In this document: piece by piece, positions 1 to 7,566 of the stretch
Numbering within the stretch: the stretch's first letter is position 1
Layout: each line of letters opens with the position of its first letter
NCBI GenBank assembly: GCA_016932895.1
Contig: JAFGCA010000316.1
Span: 1-9,801, forward strand
Reading direction: 5' to 3'
From: Sedimentisphaerales bacterium
GTDB lineage: Bacteria > Planctomycetota > Phycisphaerae > Sedimentisphaerales > SG8-4
DNA: 9,801 nucleotides
The notes under the pieces: generated by a model
Database searches by the model: none
Told to the model about the DNA's origin: nothing
The model's input: only the letters and a program-made list of their open reading frames with translations
Translations under genes and position numbers: made by a program

Positions 1-3000
1 GCCGAAGGCCAGCATGTCTTGAACGTGGAAGTGGCCGACCGCGCGGGCAACGTGGGCAAGGGGACGTCGGTCTTCACCGTCGACCTGACGCCGCCGGTCA
101 TTTCTTCCCTATCGCCTGCGGCCGAGAGCTACACCAAGAGCGGCCGGCCGGCGGTGGGCGCGAGCTATTCCGACGCCACAAGCGGCGTTGCGGCCAACTC
201 GGTGCGGCTGTGGCTCGACGGGGCGGACGTCAGCGCGATGACAACCATCATGCCCGGCTCGGCGGTCTACATGCCCGAGGCGCCGCTGGCGGAGGGCGCA
301 CATACCGCCAAGCTCGCCGCAGGCGACCTGGCTGGCAACCAAACGTCCGTCGAGTGGATCTTCTACGTAGACACCGTGCCGCCAACAGTGAGCGAGCTGT
401 CTCCGGCGGAGGGCAGTGCTACCAACAACCCCCGACCTGCAGTCACCGGGCGGGCCAGCGACCTCGGGTCCAGCTTAGCTGCGGTCCAGGTGCTGTTGGA
501 CGGAACTCCGCTCTTCGCCACCCTGGCGGACGGGGCCTTCAGCGCCGCGCCCGAAGTTGACCTCTCCGAGGGCCAGCACTCATATAAGGTAATAGCCGCG
601 GATGCGGCAGGGAATGTTGCCGAGGCAACCGTTGGCTTCCTGATCGACTATACCCCGCCGCCGGCCCCCGTCGTCGGCACGCTCACAGCTACCGAGGACC
701 GGGTAACCATCCACGGCGACACCGAGCCGGAAGTGGTGGAGGTGCTGGCCACTGCCGAGGGCGCAACCGTCGAGCGAGCTGTCATCGAGAGCTACACGGT
801 GGTCTTCGTGCGCCTGCCCGGTGGGCCGGACCAGTTCAGCTACACGCTCAGGTTCAAAGACCGCGCGGGGAACATCGGACCGGCATTGACCGGAACGGCG
901 AGCTTCCAGCCGACCGTGCCGGCCCCGGAGATCTCCGGGTTTGCGGTCCGCCAGGGTTACTACACCGAGTTCCACCCCCAGGACGGCTACTTCACCAACC
1001 GCCGGGAGGTGCAGCTTATCGGCACGGTCACCGGCGGCATCCGGCCGTTCGACGTGTTCGTCACCGTCAGGGGCCTGAGCAGCGGCGAGGAAGCCTACGC
1101 CAGCCAGAAGCTTGCGGCCGGCTCGGTCGATCAGATCAGCTTGATGGTGCCGCTCTTCGAGGAGGCCAACGAGGTTTCCGTCCGCGCGGTGAGCGCCGAC
1201 GGTCAGGAAGCAAGCGCCGGGCCCCTCAAGATCACGAGTGACCGCTCCCTGCCCGAACTGCTGCTTACCTCGCCGGCCAAGATGACTTCCGGTCCTTTGG
1301 GCCGCCTGTATCTCGGCTTCAAGGACATCGCCGATAGAAACGTCTTCGACATCCGGACGTTCGGCATGAAGGTCAAGGCGACGGATGCCGCCGCGCTTCC
1401 CCATCCGCTCAGCGCAACCGTCACGTGCGGGATGGTTTCTCAGACCTACGCGGTCTCGCCGGCGGAGGACGGCAGCTACCTCCTCGATCTGCCGGGCGGG
1501 TTCCTGGCCGGTCTGGCCGACGGGGAGTATGGCCTGCAGATCGTCGTCCGTGACCGGTGCGGCAATTCCCGGACGCTTGGCTACCCCATCACTCGCGACA
1601 CCACGGCGCCCCTCGTCTATGGCTTCGACCCGCTGTACTGGGGCCTGGAGGGCACAACGTTCTACACGGAGCAAACCAAGCTGAGGCTCGTCGGCGCGGA
1701 TTCAGATGCCATCCGGGTGGAGCATGGAAGTCCCCTGGTCCGCGCGTGGCTCAACGGCCCCTGGATGTTCGACTACCCTGTGACGCTCGACGATTCCAGC
1801 AACCAGACGGTCTTGTCGTTCACCACCGAAGACTTCGCCGGCAACGTGGGCGCGCCGAACCTCACCGCCCATCTCTGGCCCCGCCAGATGGAGATCCACT
1901 ATTATCCATGGGGCGGCAGCGATCAGTGGGGCCGGCCGGTCCCGCCGGACTTCACGATGATGGCGTCGCCGTACTTCGACCCTTCGGCCTCCCCGCACTT
2001 CTCCTACCCGCAGACGCTCTGGGCCAGCGGGCGAGTGGCCTGGACGCTCAAGATATTCCAGCCGGACCCCAACGACCCCTATCAGTCCGTGAAGATCTAC
2101 GAGTCGAACCAGGAAAGCGACTTCATGGCCGCGGGCCGCCTCTACCCGTGTGCCTACGCTCCGCACGGCGACGTCGGGCAGATCGACCTCAACGCCCTGA
2201 GCCTGGAATGGCGGCCGTGGATCGATTGGACGTGGACCCAGCCTCCGCCCTACGGCCCTGGGCTCGTCGCGCCCTGGGACTGGCTCCATGTGGTGGGCGC
2301 CGAGGTGACGAGCACCGCACCGGCGACGGTGCCGGTGGTTCCTGACTGGACCGGCGAGTGGTACGGCCGGCCGTTGCCGGATACCCGCTACCTGGACTTC
2401 ACGGTTCAGCCGGCGAACCTGTGGTACTCCGCCCTCGACGACTGGCTGATGCAGACAGACTCGTATTACGGCCCCGGCTCTTGGGAGAAGTACGCCTGCT
2501 TCGGGCCCTTCGCCGGCCAGACCAAGGGCTTCTGGTATCAGGATCCTTGGTCGGGCTACGGGTACTGGCAGCGGCCCGGGTGGTTCTACTTCGAGGACGA
2601 CGTCAACTTCGATCCCGAGCACATCTGGGGATTCCAGGGTGGGTCTTTCATGGCCAGGTGGATTCCCCACAAGCCGCCGGAGCAAGGCAACGGCTGGGGC
2701 TGGTCCTCTGGCGGCGCCGGGCTCCACCCTGCGCGCATGGGGCTCTTCCAGCCTTACTACTACGGCTGGCCTCCATACCCCTACCCCTACTACTACCCGT
2801 ACTATCCTTATTATTGGGTGGCGGTCCCCGCCGTCGAGGACTACCGCAAGGTGAACGTCGTCCAAGTGGGCGAAGGCGGCAGCGGCTATGTGCTCGCCGC
2901 CGGCCAGAAGGCAACCGTCAGGATTCTCGGCGGCGGATTCTCCGGAACGCCGACCGTTACCCTTGGGGCCGGCGTCCAGGTGCTGGCCACGCGGCTGGTC

Positions 3001-4419
3001 GAGCACGACCCCTTCAACAAGGACATCGTCAAAACCATCGAGGCGGACGTCCTCGTGGCCGACGACGCCGCGCTGGGGTTCCGCGATGCGACCATCAATT
3101 GCGGAGCGGTGAGCAACGCTGTCGTCAAGCAAGCCACCAAGATTGAAAGCGGCGCGATCTCTCCAGACAAGGCGATGTTGGAGGTCAGGGAACGCGTAAC
3201 GTTGGAGCACACGTACTGCTACAGCAGCGGAAGCGGCGTTCGGTGGTTGGTAGAGCAACCGTCGATTGCCAAGGTAACCGCCGGTTTCCGGCGGGAAGCC
3301 TATGTTCTGGTGCGTTGCGAGCCGTTTGACCCTGACGCGTACTATGCGGCCATTGAAGTTGAAGGCGTGGCCGTCGGGGTAACGCAAGCCCAAGGGGGGA
3401 TCGCGGCGGCGACAGTCCAGGTTATCGAGCTGGACATCTACGATGGCAAGGGCGAGAGCCGAACCTCGCTGAACCTCTTCGGTCAATACGAAACCTCTGT
3501 ACTTCCTTTCCAACCGCGACCGGAGATCCAGGTGCCCGAGACAATCGAGGTGGCACGCCAGGCAACATCGGTGACGGTGTCCGGGAAGGCCCTGGACAAT
3601 ACCTCGACGGACAACAGCGTGGTCGCCCTGACAGTCAACGGTCAACAGGTTGCCGTGGCTCAGGATGGCACCTTCTCGACCCAGATGGCTCTGGATTCCT
3701 TTGCAGAAAAGGTGGAGCTAAAGGCCACGAACTATTACAGCATTTCAACGTCCGCCACTATTGTGCTGAACCGCGGCTCCCAACGGCTCGGCGGCGGTTA
3801 CTTTGCCGCCACCTTTGTGAAAAGCCAGGGCGCATACATAGCCTCCGCATACCCCGAATCGGCAGCTCGCAACCGGGGACTGGTCGTTGAGAACGATTCT
3901 CAGTTCGCGCTGCTTCTCTTCCCCGATCTGCTCGCCGGGAGCTTCATGAGCATTCCGCAAGGCGCGCAGATTGTCAGTGCCACTCTGGAGCTATGCCTCA
4001 AGGAAGCCGGAACCGGGGAGGAGACAACCCTTCGTATCGAAAGGCTGGTCGATCCCCAAGGAACCGGCCAGTGGAAGTTCCCGGAGAATCCAACCGGCGA
4101 ACAGGGCGGCGATGAATTCACACCTCAAGTCGGAGTTTCCTGGACCTACAAGGATTCCAAGGCGGAACCGAAGATTGCGTGGGCGAACCCAGGCGGCGAC
4201 GTGGCGGAGAATGGTTCGGCCGAGGCGTCAGCCGAGACTACACTTGGTGCCGTCTGGCGCATTGATGCGACGGACCACGTAAAAAGCTGGCAGAGCGGCG
4301 CGCCGAACCTGGGCTGGCGAATTCGCACGATGGGGGAGAAGATTACCTTGCACAGCAACGACAGCGCTACTGCGGATCTCCGCCCGCAGTTGACCGTAGT
4401 TTATACCTTCGGCGAATAG
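1..4419 (+). CDS. Giant modular exported protein: Ig-like repeats, Trp/Tyr-rich core, IPT/TIG-like and DNRLRE modules (5' partial)
   Basis: The frame is open from base 1 and the first codons read AEGQHVLNVEVADRAGN, the end of a typical bacterial Ig-like module, so the gene starts upstream; the TTG at 19 is not a credible start. Within the window 1472 residues remain. Modules in order are: two clear Ig-like repeats opening with VDLTPP (79) and VDTVPP (367); further Ig-like modules to about 1875, some with D-x-x-GN turns; an aromatic-rich segment (1876-2820); an IPT/TIG-like module (about 2848-3140); a less clear stretch; another Ig-like module (about 3510-3775); and a DNRLRE/CBM96-like module (about 3790-4410). 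Ig-like arrays usually act as spacers in secreted or surface proteins, and DNRLRE modules are found on carbohydrate-active proteins. A role as an adhesive or glycan-binding scaffold is inferred. No C-terminal membrane anchor or sorting signal is visible. It ends 14 bases before the glycosidase-like gene, so the two are probably co-transcribed. Confidence 0.9.
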   Translation, partial: AEGQHVLNVEVADRAGNVGKGTSVFTVDLTPPVISSLSPAAESYTKSGRPAVGASYSDATSGVAANSVRLWLDGADVSAMTTIMPGSAVYMPEAPLAEGAHTAKLAAGDLAGNQTSVEWIFYVDTVPPTVSELSPAEGSATNNPRPAVTGRASDLGSSLAAVQVLLDGTPLFATLADGAFSAAPEVDLSEGQHSYKVIAADAAGNVAEATVGFLIDYTPPPAPVVGTLTATEDRVTIHGDTEPEVVEVLATAEGATVERAVIESYTVVFVRLPGGPDQFSYTLRFKDRAGNIGPALTGTASFQPTVPAPEISGFAVRQGYYTEFHPQDGYFTNRREVQLIGTVTGGIRPFDVFVTVRGLSSGEEAYASQKLAAGSVDQISLMVPLFEEANEVSVRAVSADGQEASAGPLKITSDRSLPELLLTSPAKMTSGPLGRLYLGFKDIADRNVFDIRTFGMKVKATDAAALPHPLSATVTCGMVSQTYAVSPAEDGSYLLDLPGGFLAGLADGEYGLQIVVRDRCGNSRTLGYPITRDTTAPLVYGFDPLYWGLEGTTFYTEQTKLRLVGADSDAIRVEHGSPLVRAWLNGPWMFDYPVTLDDSSNQTVLSFTTEDFAGNVGAPNLTAHLWPRQMEIHYYPWGGSDQWGRPVPPDFTMMASPYFDPSASPHFSYPQTLWASGRVAWTLKIFQPDPNDPYQSVKIYESNQESDFMAAGRLYPCAYAPHGDVGQIDLNALSLEWRPWIDWTWTQPPPYGPGLVAPWDWLHVVGAEVTSTAPATVPVVPDWTGEWYGRPLPDTRYLDFTVQPANLWYSALDDWLMQTDSYYGPGSWEKYACFGPFAGQTKGFWYQDPWSGYGYWQRPGWFYFEDDVNFDPEHIWGFQGGSFMARWIPHKPPEQGNGWGWSSGGAGLHPARMGLFQPYYYGWPPYPYPYYYPYYPYYWVAVPAVEDYRKVNVVQVGEGGSGYVLAAGQKATVRILGGGFSGTPTVTLGAGVQVLATRLVEHDPFNKDIVKTIEADVLVADDAALGFRDATINCGAVSNAVVKQATKIESGAISPDKAMLEVRERVTLEHTYCYSSGSGVRWLVEQPSIAKVTAGFRREAYVLVRCEPFDPDAYYAAIEVEGVAVGVTQAQGGIAAATVQVIELDIYDGKGESRTSLNLFGQYETSVLPFQPRPEIQVPETIEVARQATSVTVSGKALDNTSTDNSVVALTVNGQQVAVAQDGTFSTQMALDSFAEKVELKATNYYSISTSATIVLNRGSQRLGGGYFAATFVKSQGAYIASAYPESAARNRGLVVENDSQFALLLFPDLLAGSFMSIPQGAQIVSATLELCLKEAGTGEETTLRIERLVDPQGTGQWKFPENPTGEQGGDEFTPQVGVSWTYKDSKAEPKIAWANPGGDVAENGSAEASAETTLGAVWRIDATDHVKSWQSGAPNLGWRIRTMGEKITLHSNDSATADLRPQLTVVYTFGE
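79..642 (+). repeat. Two tandem Ig-like module repeats (79-366 and 367-642)
   Basis: Two consecutive protein modules of 96 and 92 residues share the same plan. Each starts with VD-x-x-PP followed by a V/I-S-x-LSPA strand, then RPAV, then an LDG turn, then an EG-x-H strand and a D-x-AGN turn. A third copy begins with IDYTPPP at 643. The repeats are visible at protein level only; the DNA has diverged, which points to old duplications rather than recent slippage. Confidence 0.75.
1876..2820 (+). other. Trp/Tyr/Pro-rich segment ending in a Tyr-Pro tract
   Basis: This stretch of about 314 codons inside the giant gene encodes 26 tryptophans, about 8 percent, plus many Tyr, Phe and Pro residues. 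It ends in the low-complexity tract YPYPYYYPYYPYYW (2776-2817). The aromatic residues are spread in short motifs such as RPWIDWTWTQ, WYQDPWSGYGYW and NGWGW. I recognise no family. An early part (about 2037-2100, VAWTLKIFQPDPN) resembles an FlgD-type Ig strand. Exposed aromatics commonly stack on sugars, so glycan binding is possible but not shown. Confidence 0.7.
3790..4419 (+). other. C-terminal DNRLRE / CBM96-like module
   Basis: The last 210 or so residues follow the order of a DNRLRE-type module: an opening strand with AYIASAYPE, an FALLLFPDL strand, then GAQIVSATLELCL, then TTLRIERLVDP followed by a TGQWKF region, then WRIDATDHVKSW, then APNLGWRIR, and a closing RPQLTVVYTF. This matches the usual series L-x-F-D-L-S, G-A-x-I-x-x-A-x-L, V-T-x-x-V-x-x-W, N-x-G and R-P-x-L-x-V-x-Y. 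Family members occur at the ends of secreted polysaccharide-active proteins, and the CBM96 founder binds alginate. The ligand here is unknown. Confidence 0.75.
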
Positions 4420-4427
4420 AGGGAGGA
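4419..4427 (+). promoter_or_regulatory. Ribosome binding site of the glycosidase-like gene
   Basis: The purine-rich GAGGGAGGA overlaps the last base of the upstream stop codon and lies six bases before the ATG at 4434. The strong Shine-Dalgarno match and the 14-base gap support this start and suggest translational coupling to the giant gene. Confidence 0.8.
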
Positions 4428-4433
4428 ACGCCA

Positions 4434-7415
4434 ATGCATCGCAACGGACTCGGACTCGCGTTCCTGGGGCTTCTGTTCGCTTCGACGGCCTGGCCAGCGA
4501 CCCCCCCACCACCAGAGTCAAAGGTGCCTCCCGAGCAGCGTTTCCGGGCGCAGCTACAGGTGGGGGAGGTATTGGCTTCCGCATCTTTGGATGCGGAGTT
4601 ACACAAGACGGACCTGGCTACGCTGAGAGCAACGCCAGACCTCAACAAGATCAACGATCCGCGGAAGCGAGGGTTCAAGCTCGTGCAGGACCAGAATGAC
4701 AAGCGCCTTTACCTCGGGCACTGGTTTGTGTTCGCCCGAGTGGTGGGAGAGCCGCGCGAATTGGCTGGCGACACCAAGGAGTATGACTTGGTTCAGGATG
4801 CATACTATGTGCTGAAGGTTACCGTGCCTGGAAAGAACGAGCCCGTCTGCAAGGTTTACGCCTCTCCGGAAGTCCCCATCTTTCTGGAAGGCCCGGAGAA
4901 GGTGCAAATATATGACACGGCCGAATTCAAGATCCGACTGAGCGACAAGTTCTTTCATTATTGGACCATGATCATCAAAGGAAATGAAGAGCGGAACGAT
5001 GTCACGGGCAAGGGGGGACGCAACATAGACGACCTTCACGATGCATACGATGCAGATGCTGACAGCAACAGGATAGTCGTCGACCTGCAGTTCCAACGTC
5101 AGGGAGAAGCGGCTTGGCACAAAGTGCCAGCGTTTGCTATGAAGGAAACCTTTGATGGCAACTGGGAGTTCCGGGCCAGGCCAGCCTTCAACAAAGCTGG
5201 CAATTATGACGTTCGCGTTCTCGTGGAAGTTCAACACACTGGTGTTTGCGGGGAATATTGCCCCCTACGCGCACCGCAGGACAACGAAGCCAAATGGCCT
5301 GGGGTAGCCACCCTACAACTGCCTAATAATACATGGTTGCACAAGTTCACAGACGCAGACTACGCGGCGACGGACAAGGACAAGAAACTCTGGGCCATCG
5401 CGGCAAGCGGGAAAGTGGAGGTTAGGTCGGACCAGAATGCGCGAGGAAGGCTATTCAGACCGGACGGCGAGAAGTTCTTCTTCGTTGAGAAGCCGGATGC
5501 ACCCGGAAGAGACGTGTTCTTCGGCATAGGCCTTTCACGGCCTTGGATCGTAGATCAGACTCGAACGGTGGGCCAAAAGCCGCGGTTGGACCCATACTAC
5601 TTCGGGAACGAACATGTTGACTACACTGCAGCGTACTTGGACCCAGCACGAGTTCACGGGGCAAACATGACCGCTCTGTGGATGTGCAATTGGTCGACTC
5701 TACCGGTACACAGGAAGGCGGGAGAGTATTGGCCGACTAAACCATGGGCATGCCCAGATGCACCAAGAATGTTCAGCGCTGTCCCTAGCATGTGGCTGGA
5801 GGCAGCGCATCATTACGCGCCTGCGTCTTATGACCAAGGTCGATGCGCAGTCATGGATGCGTATGTCGGACAAGCAGAATCCCGCGGAATCAGGTACCTC
5901 CTCACACTTTTCTCACATGACGCCCTCAGGCTAAAAGCGGGGGGCTATTGGCCCGGCGGCTTCTATGACGCGATAGATCCTGACCGTAGTCTAGAGTTTG
6001 GGACCGCAGCAACGGGGTTCTCTGCGTTGGGAGAAGGAAAGCCGGAGAATTTTTTCAAGTGCGCTACCCAAGCTCCCGAGAGCAAGTTCTGGCTTTACGA
6101 GAAGAACTACTACCGGTACCTGTTCGCAAGGTGGGGTTCAAGCAGATCCGTTGGAGTAATAGAGCCTTTGGCGGAATGGGAAGGAGCATATTGGCTAAGA
6201 GATGACCCGGCGAATTTCAGACCCATTGTGCTTGCTTGGGGGGCTGCCGTGCGCACACATTGGCGGCACCTGGAGACCGAAGCCGGTTATAGCCACACGC
6301 CATTTACGATATCTACCTTTCAGGTAACTGATGCCTGCCTCAACCGCATGATCGACAATCTTGACTGTCTCAATGCCCATGGTTACTACCAAGGGGAAGT
6401 CCTTGGTAGCCCTGACGAAACTCGGGATCGTAAAGTGAACTGTTGGTCTGTAGAGTCGAAGCGCACCGATTGGGAGATGGCCAACTGGCACTGGCGTTTC
6501 TTGGCTCAACGTTACCGTGCCTTTGCGCGTAAAGCGGCCGAAAAGGGGCAGCCTTGCGTCTTGGGCGAAACCGCGATGTCGGAAAGGCCCAATTATGGCC
6601 AGCCGTGGTATCACACGGGATGGGACGGCCTGGCCGCTGACAAGAAGTATCTCGGGAAATGGTATCCAACCTATTACCACAGGGTGATGTGGATAGGGCT
6701 TGCGACCGGCCAAGCGATTCTTCCCCTTAAGTGGTGCGATGGTAAAGTGCAAGGTGAGGCACGGGCGGTTGCCAGAGTCGGCTTCACCGGCAACGCTCCA
6801 CCTGATGAAGAGGAATACCCGTTTGACTTGTTTGCGTGCCTAGGTCCAATCCGCAGATTCGTTGACTCTGCTGAAGAAACGCGCCCCAAAGGCAAGGTTC
6901 GCGATAGCATTCTCGCTAGGCTGTGCGTACTTGGAGGGCCCGAGCTAGCAGGGCAGGTTGAACCAGCCGCAGATCCTTGGGTAAGGATAAAGAGCAGGGC
7001 CTCGGGAAACGATATTGTCATTGACGACCCTGGCGACAATGCTCAGAACATGAAGGCCATAGTGGTTGGGTCAGGAGCGAGAACGGGGCAAGGCAAGTTT
7101 GATGCCTTCATCGGGTATGTCATCAGGCTGGATCGCGACAACCCATCAATTGGCCTGGACACATGGGTGGAGTTTTCAAACGCCGAGCCAGGAGGCAAGT
7201 GGGTCGGCAGATGGTATGACCCCGGCACGGGTGGACCTGTCGGAGATGAACTTGAGCTTAGTGATGCATCTGGCAAAGTCAGAGTTCCCCTGCCGGTCGA
7301 CGTGAATAAGAAGGTCATCACCTGGGGTGGGCCCAAGCAACCGCTCAACCCAAAAGTAGGCTGGCATGCGGAAGGTGATTCGGATCTGATCGTGAAGGTG
7401 TTCAAGGTAAAGTGA
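4434..7415 (+). CDS. Secreted clan GH-A-like glycoside hydrolase, DUF5060-like N-terminus, C-terminal beta-sandwich
   Basis: The protein has 993 residues. Residues 1-22 are a signal peptide (hydrophobic GLAFLGLLFASTAW, probable cut after AWPA), followed by a Pro-rich linker. A beta-rich region (about 120-290) ends in FDGNWEFRARP and resembles DUF5060. The barrel, about 350-830, shows GH-A landmarks: GANMTALWMCNW (409-420); RGIRYLLTL after a long helix; ARWGSSRSVGVIEPLAEWE, where E581 aligns with the acid/base; NAHGYY with H649; GET with E712 as likely nucleophile; and a beta8-like HRVMWIGLATGQAILPLKW. About 850-993 forms a sandwich with GRWYDPGTG, like the collagen-binding-type domain that follows DUF4038-type barrels. 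The Asn usually before the acid/base is Ala here. There are 14 cysteines, so disulfides are possible. Export and fold are fairly secure; hydrolysis of a specific glycan is inferred, and a pseudo-enzyme is possible. Confidence 0.85.
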   Translation: MHRNGLGLAFLGLLFASTAWPATPPPPESKVPPEQRFRAQLQVGEVLASASLDAELHKTDLATLRATPDLNKINDPRKRGFKLVQDQNDKRLYLGHWFVFARVVGEPRELAGDTKEYDLVQDAYYVLKVTVPGKNEPVCKVYASPEVPIFLEGPEKVQIYDTAEFKIRLSDKFFHYWTMIIKGNEERNDVTGKGGRNIDDLHDAYDADADSNRIVVDLQFQRQGEAAWHKVPAFAMKETFDGNWEFRARPAFNKAGNYDVRVLVEVQHTGVCGEYCPLRAPQDNEAKWPGVATLQLPNNTWLHKFTDADYAATDKDKKLWAIAASGKVEVRSDQNARGRLFRPDGEKFFFVEKPDAPGRDVFFGIGLSRPWIVDQTRTVGQKPRLDPYYFGNEHVDYTAAYLDPARVHGANMTALWMCNWSTLPVHRKAGEYWPTKPWACPDAPRMFSAVPSMWLEAAHHYAPASYDQGRCAVMDAYVGQAESRGIRYLLTLFSHDALRLKAGGYWPGGFYDAIDPDRSLEFGTAATGFSALGEGKPENFFKCATQAPESKFWLYEKNYYRYLFARWGSSRSVGVIEPLAEWEGAYWLRDDPANFRPIVLAWGAAVRTHWRHLETEAGYSHTPFTISTFQVTDACLNRMIDNLDCLNAHGYYQGEVLGSPDETRDRKVNCWSVESKRTDWEMANWHWRFLAQRYRAFARKAAEKGQPCVLGETAMSERPNYGQPWYHTGWDGLAADKKYLGKWYPTYYHRVMWIGLATGQAILPLKWCDGKVQGEARAVARVGFTGNAPPDEEEYPFDLFACLGPIRRFVDSAEETRPKGKVRDSILARLCVLGGPELAGQVEPAADPWVRIKSRASGNDIVIDDPGDNAQNMKAIVVGSGARTGQGKFDAFIGYVIRLDRDNPSIGLDTWVEFSNAEPGGKWVGRWYDPGTGGPVGDELELSDASGKVRVPLPVDVNKKVITWGGPKQPLNPKVGWHAEGDSDLIVKVFKVK

Positions 7416-7566
7416 ACGGCGAAGGGAACTCGGTTGTGTCGGAGGGCGAACCTAGGCCACTGCCAAGGATGGAAAGTTCCCAGATGTCTTCTCGCAAGGG
7501 AACGGGCGTGCTTCCAAGAGGCGCTTGGGCTTTGATGTCGTCAGGGGGCAAGAGGGGAGGCTTGCG
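7416..7566 (+). other. 151-base intergenic gap with small inverted repeats
   Basis: No gene fits here. GTTCCC (7476-7481) and GGGAAC (7498-7503) form a perfect 6-base inverted repeat with a 16-base loop. A second GGGAAC copy lies at 7424-7429, so two alternative pairings exist. CCAAG (7514-7518) and CTTGG (7524-7528) form a 5-base stem around AGGCG. No U-run follows either structure, so an intrinsic terminator is unlikely. I see no convincing -35/-10 pair. Whether the third gene has its own promoter is open. Confidence 0.4.
7551..7560 (+). promoter_or_regulatory. Ribosome binding site that decides the start of the HEAT-like gene
   Basis: AGAGGGGAGG ends six bases before the ATG at 7567. An in-frame TTG at 7525 would add 14 residues in front of the signal peptide and has no comparable site, so the ATG is the better start. 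Confidence 0.75.

Noticed and set aside
2755..2820. TAC/CCC-rich tract as a DNA tandem repeat or microsatellite
   Set aside because: The codons vary (TAC/TAT, CCC/CCG/CCT/CCA) and no fixed DNA unit repeats, so the pattern is at protein level.
1702..3645. Open frame of 647 codons on the minus strand, and another of 364 codons at 580-1674
   Set aside because: Both lie antisense to the giant gene in GC-rich DNA where stops are rare. Their products are rich in Arg, His, Gly and Val without recognisable domains, while the plus frame shows clear Ig-like and DNRLRE modules.
7498..7528. Intrinsic terminator between the second and third genes
   Set aside because: The stems are only 5 to 6 bases and no T-run follows.
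7525..7566. TTG at 7525 as start of the HEAT-like gene
   Set aside because: It would put 14 mostly polar residues before the signal peptide and has no good ribosome binding site, unlike the ATG at 7567.
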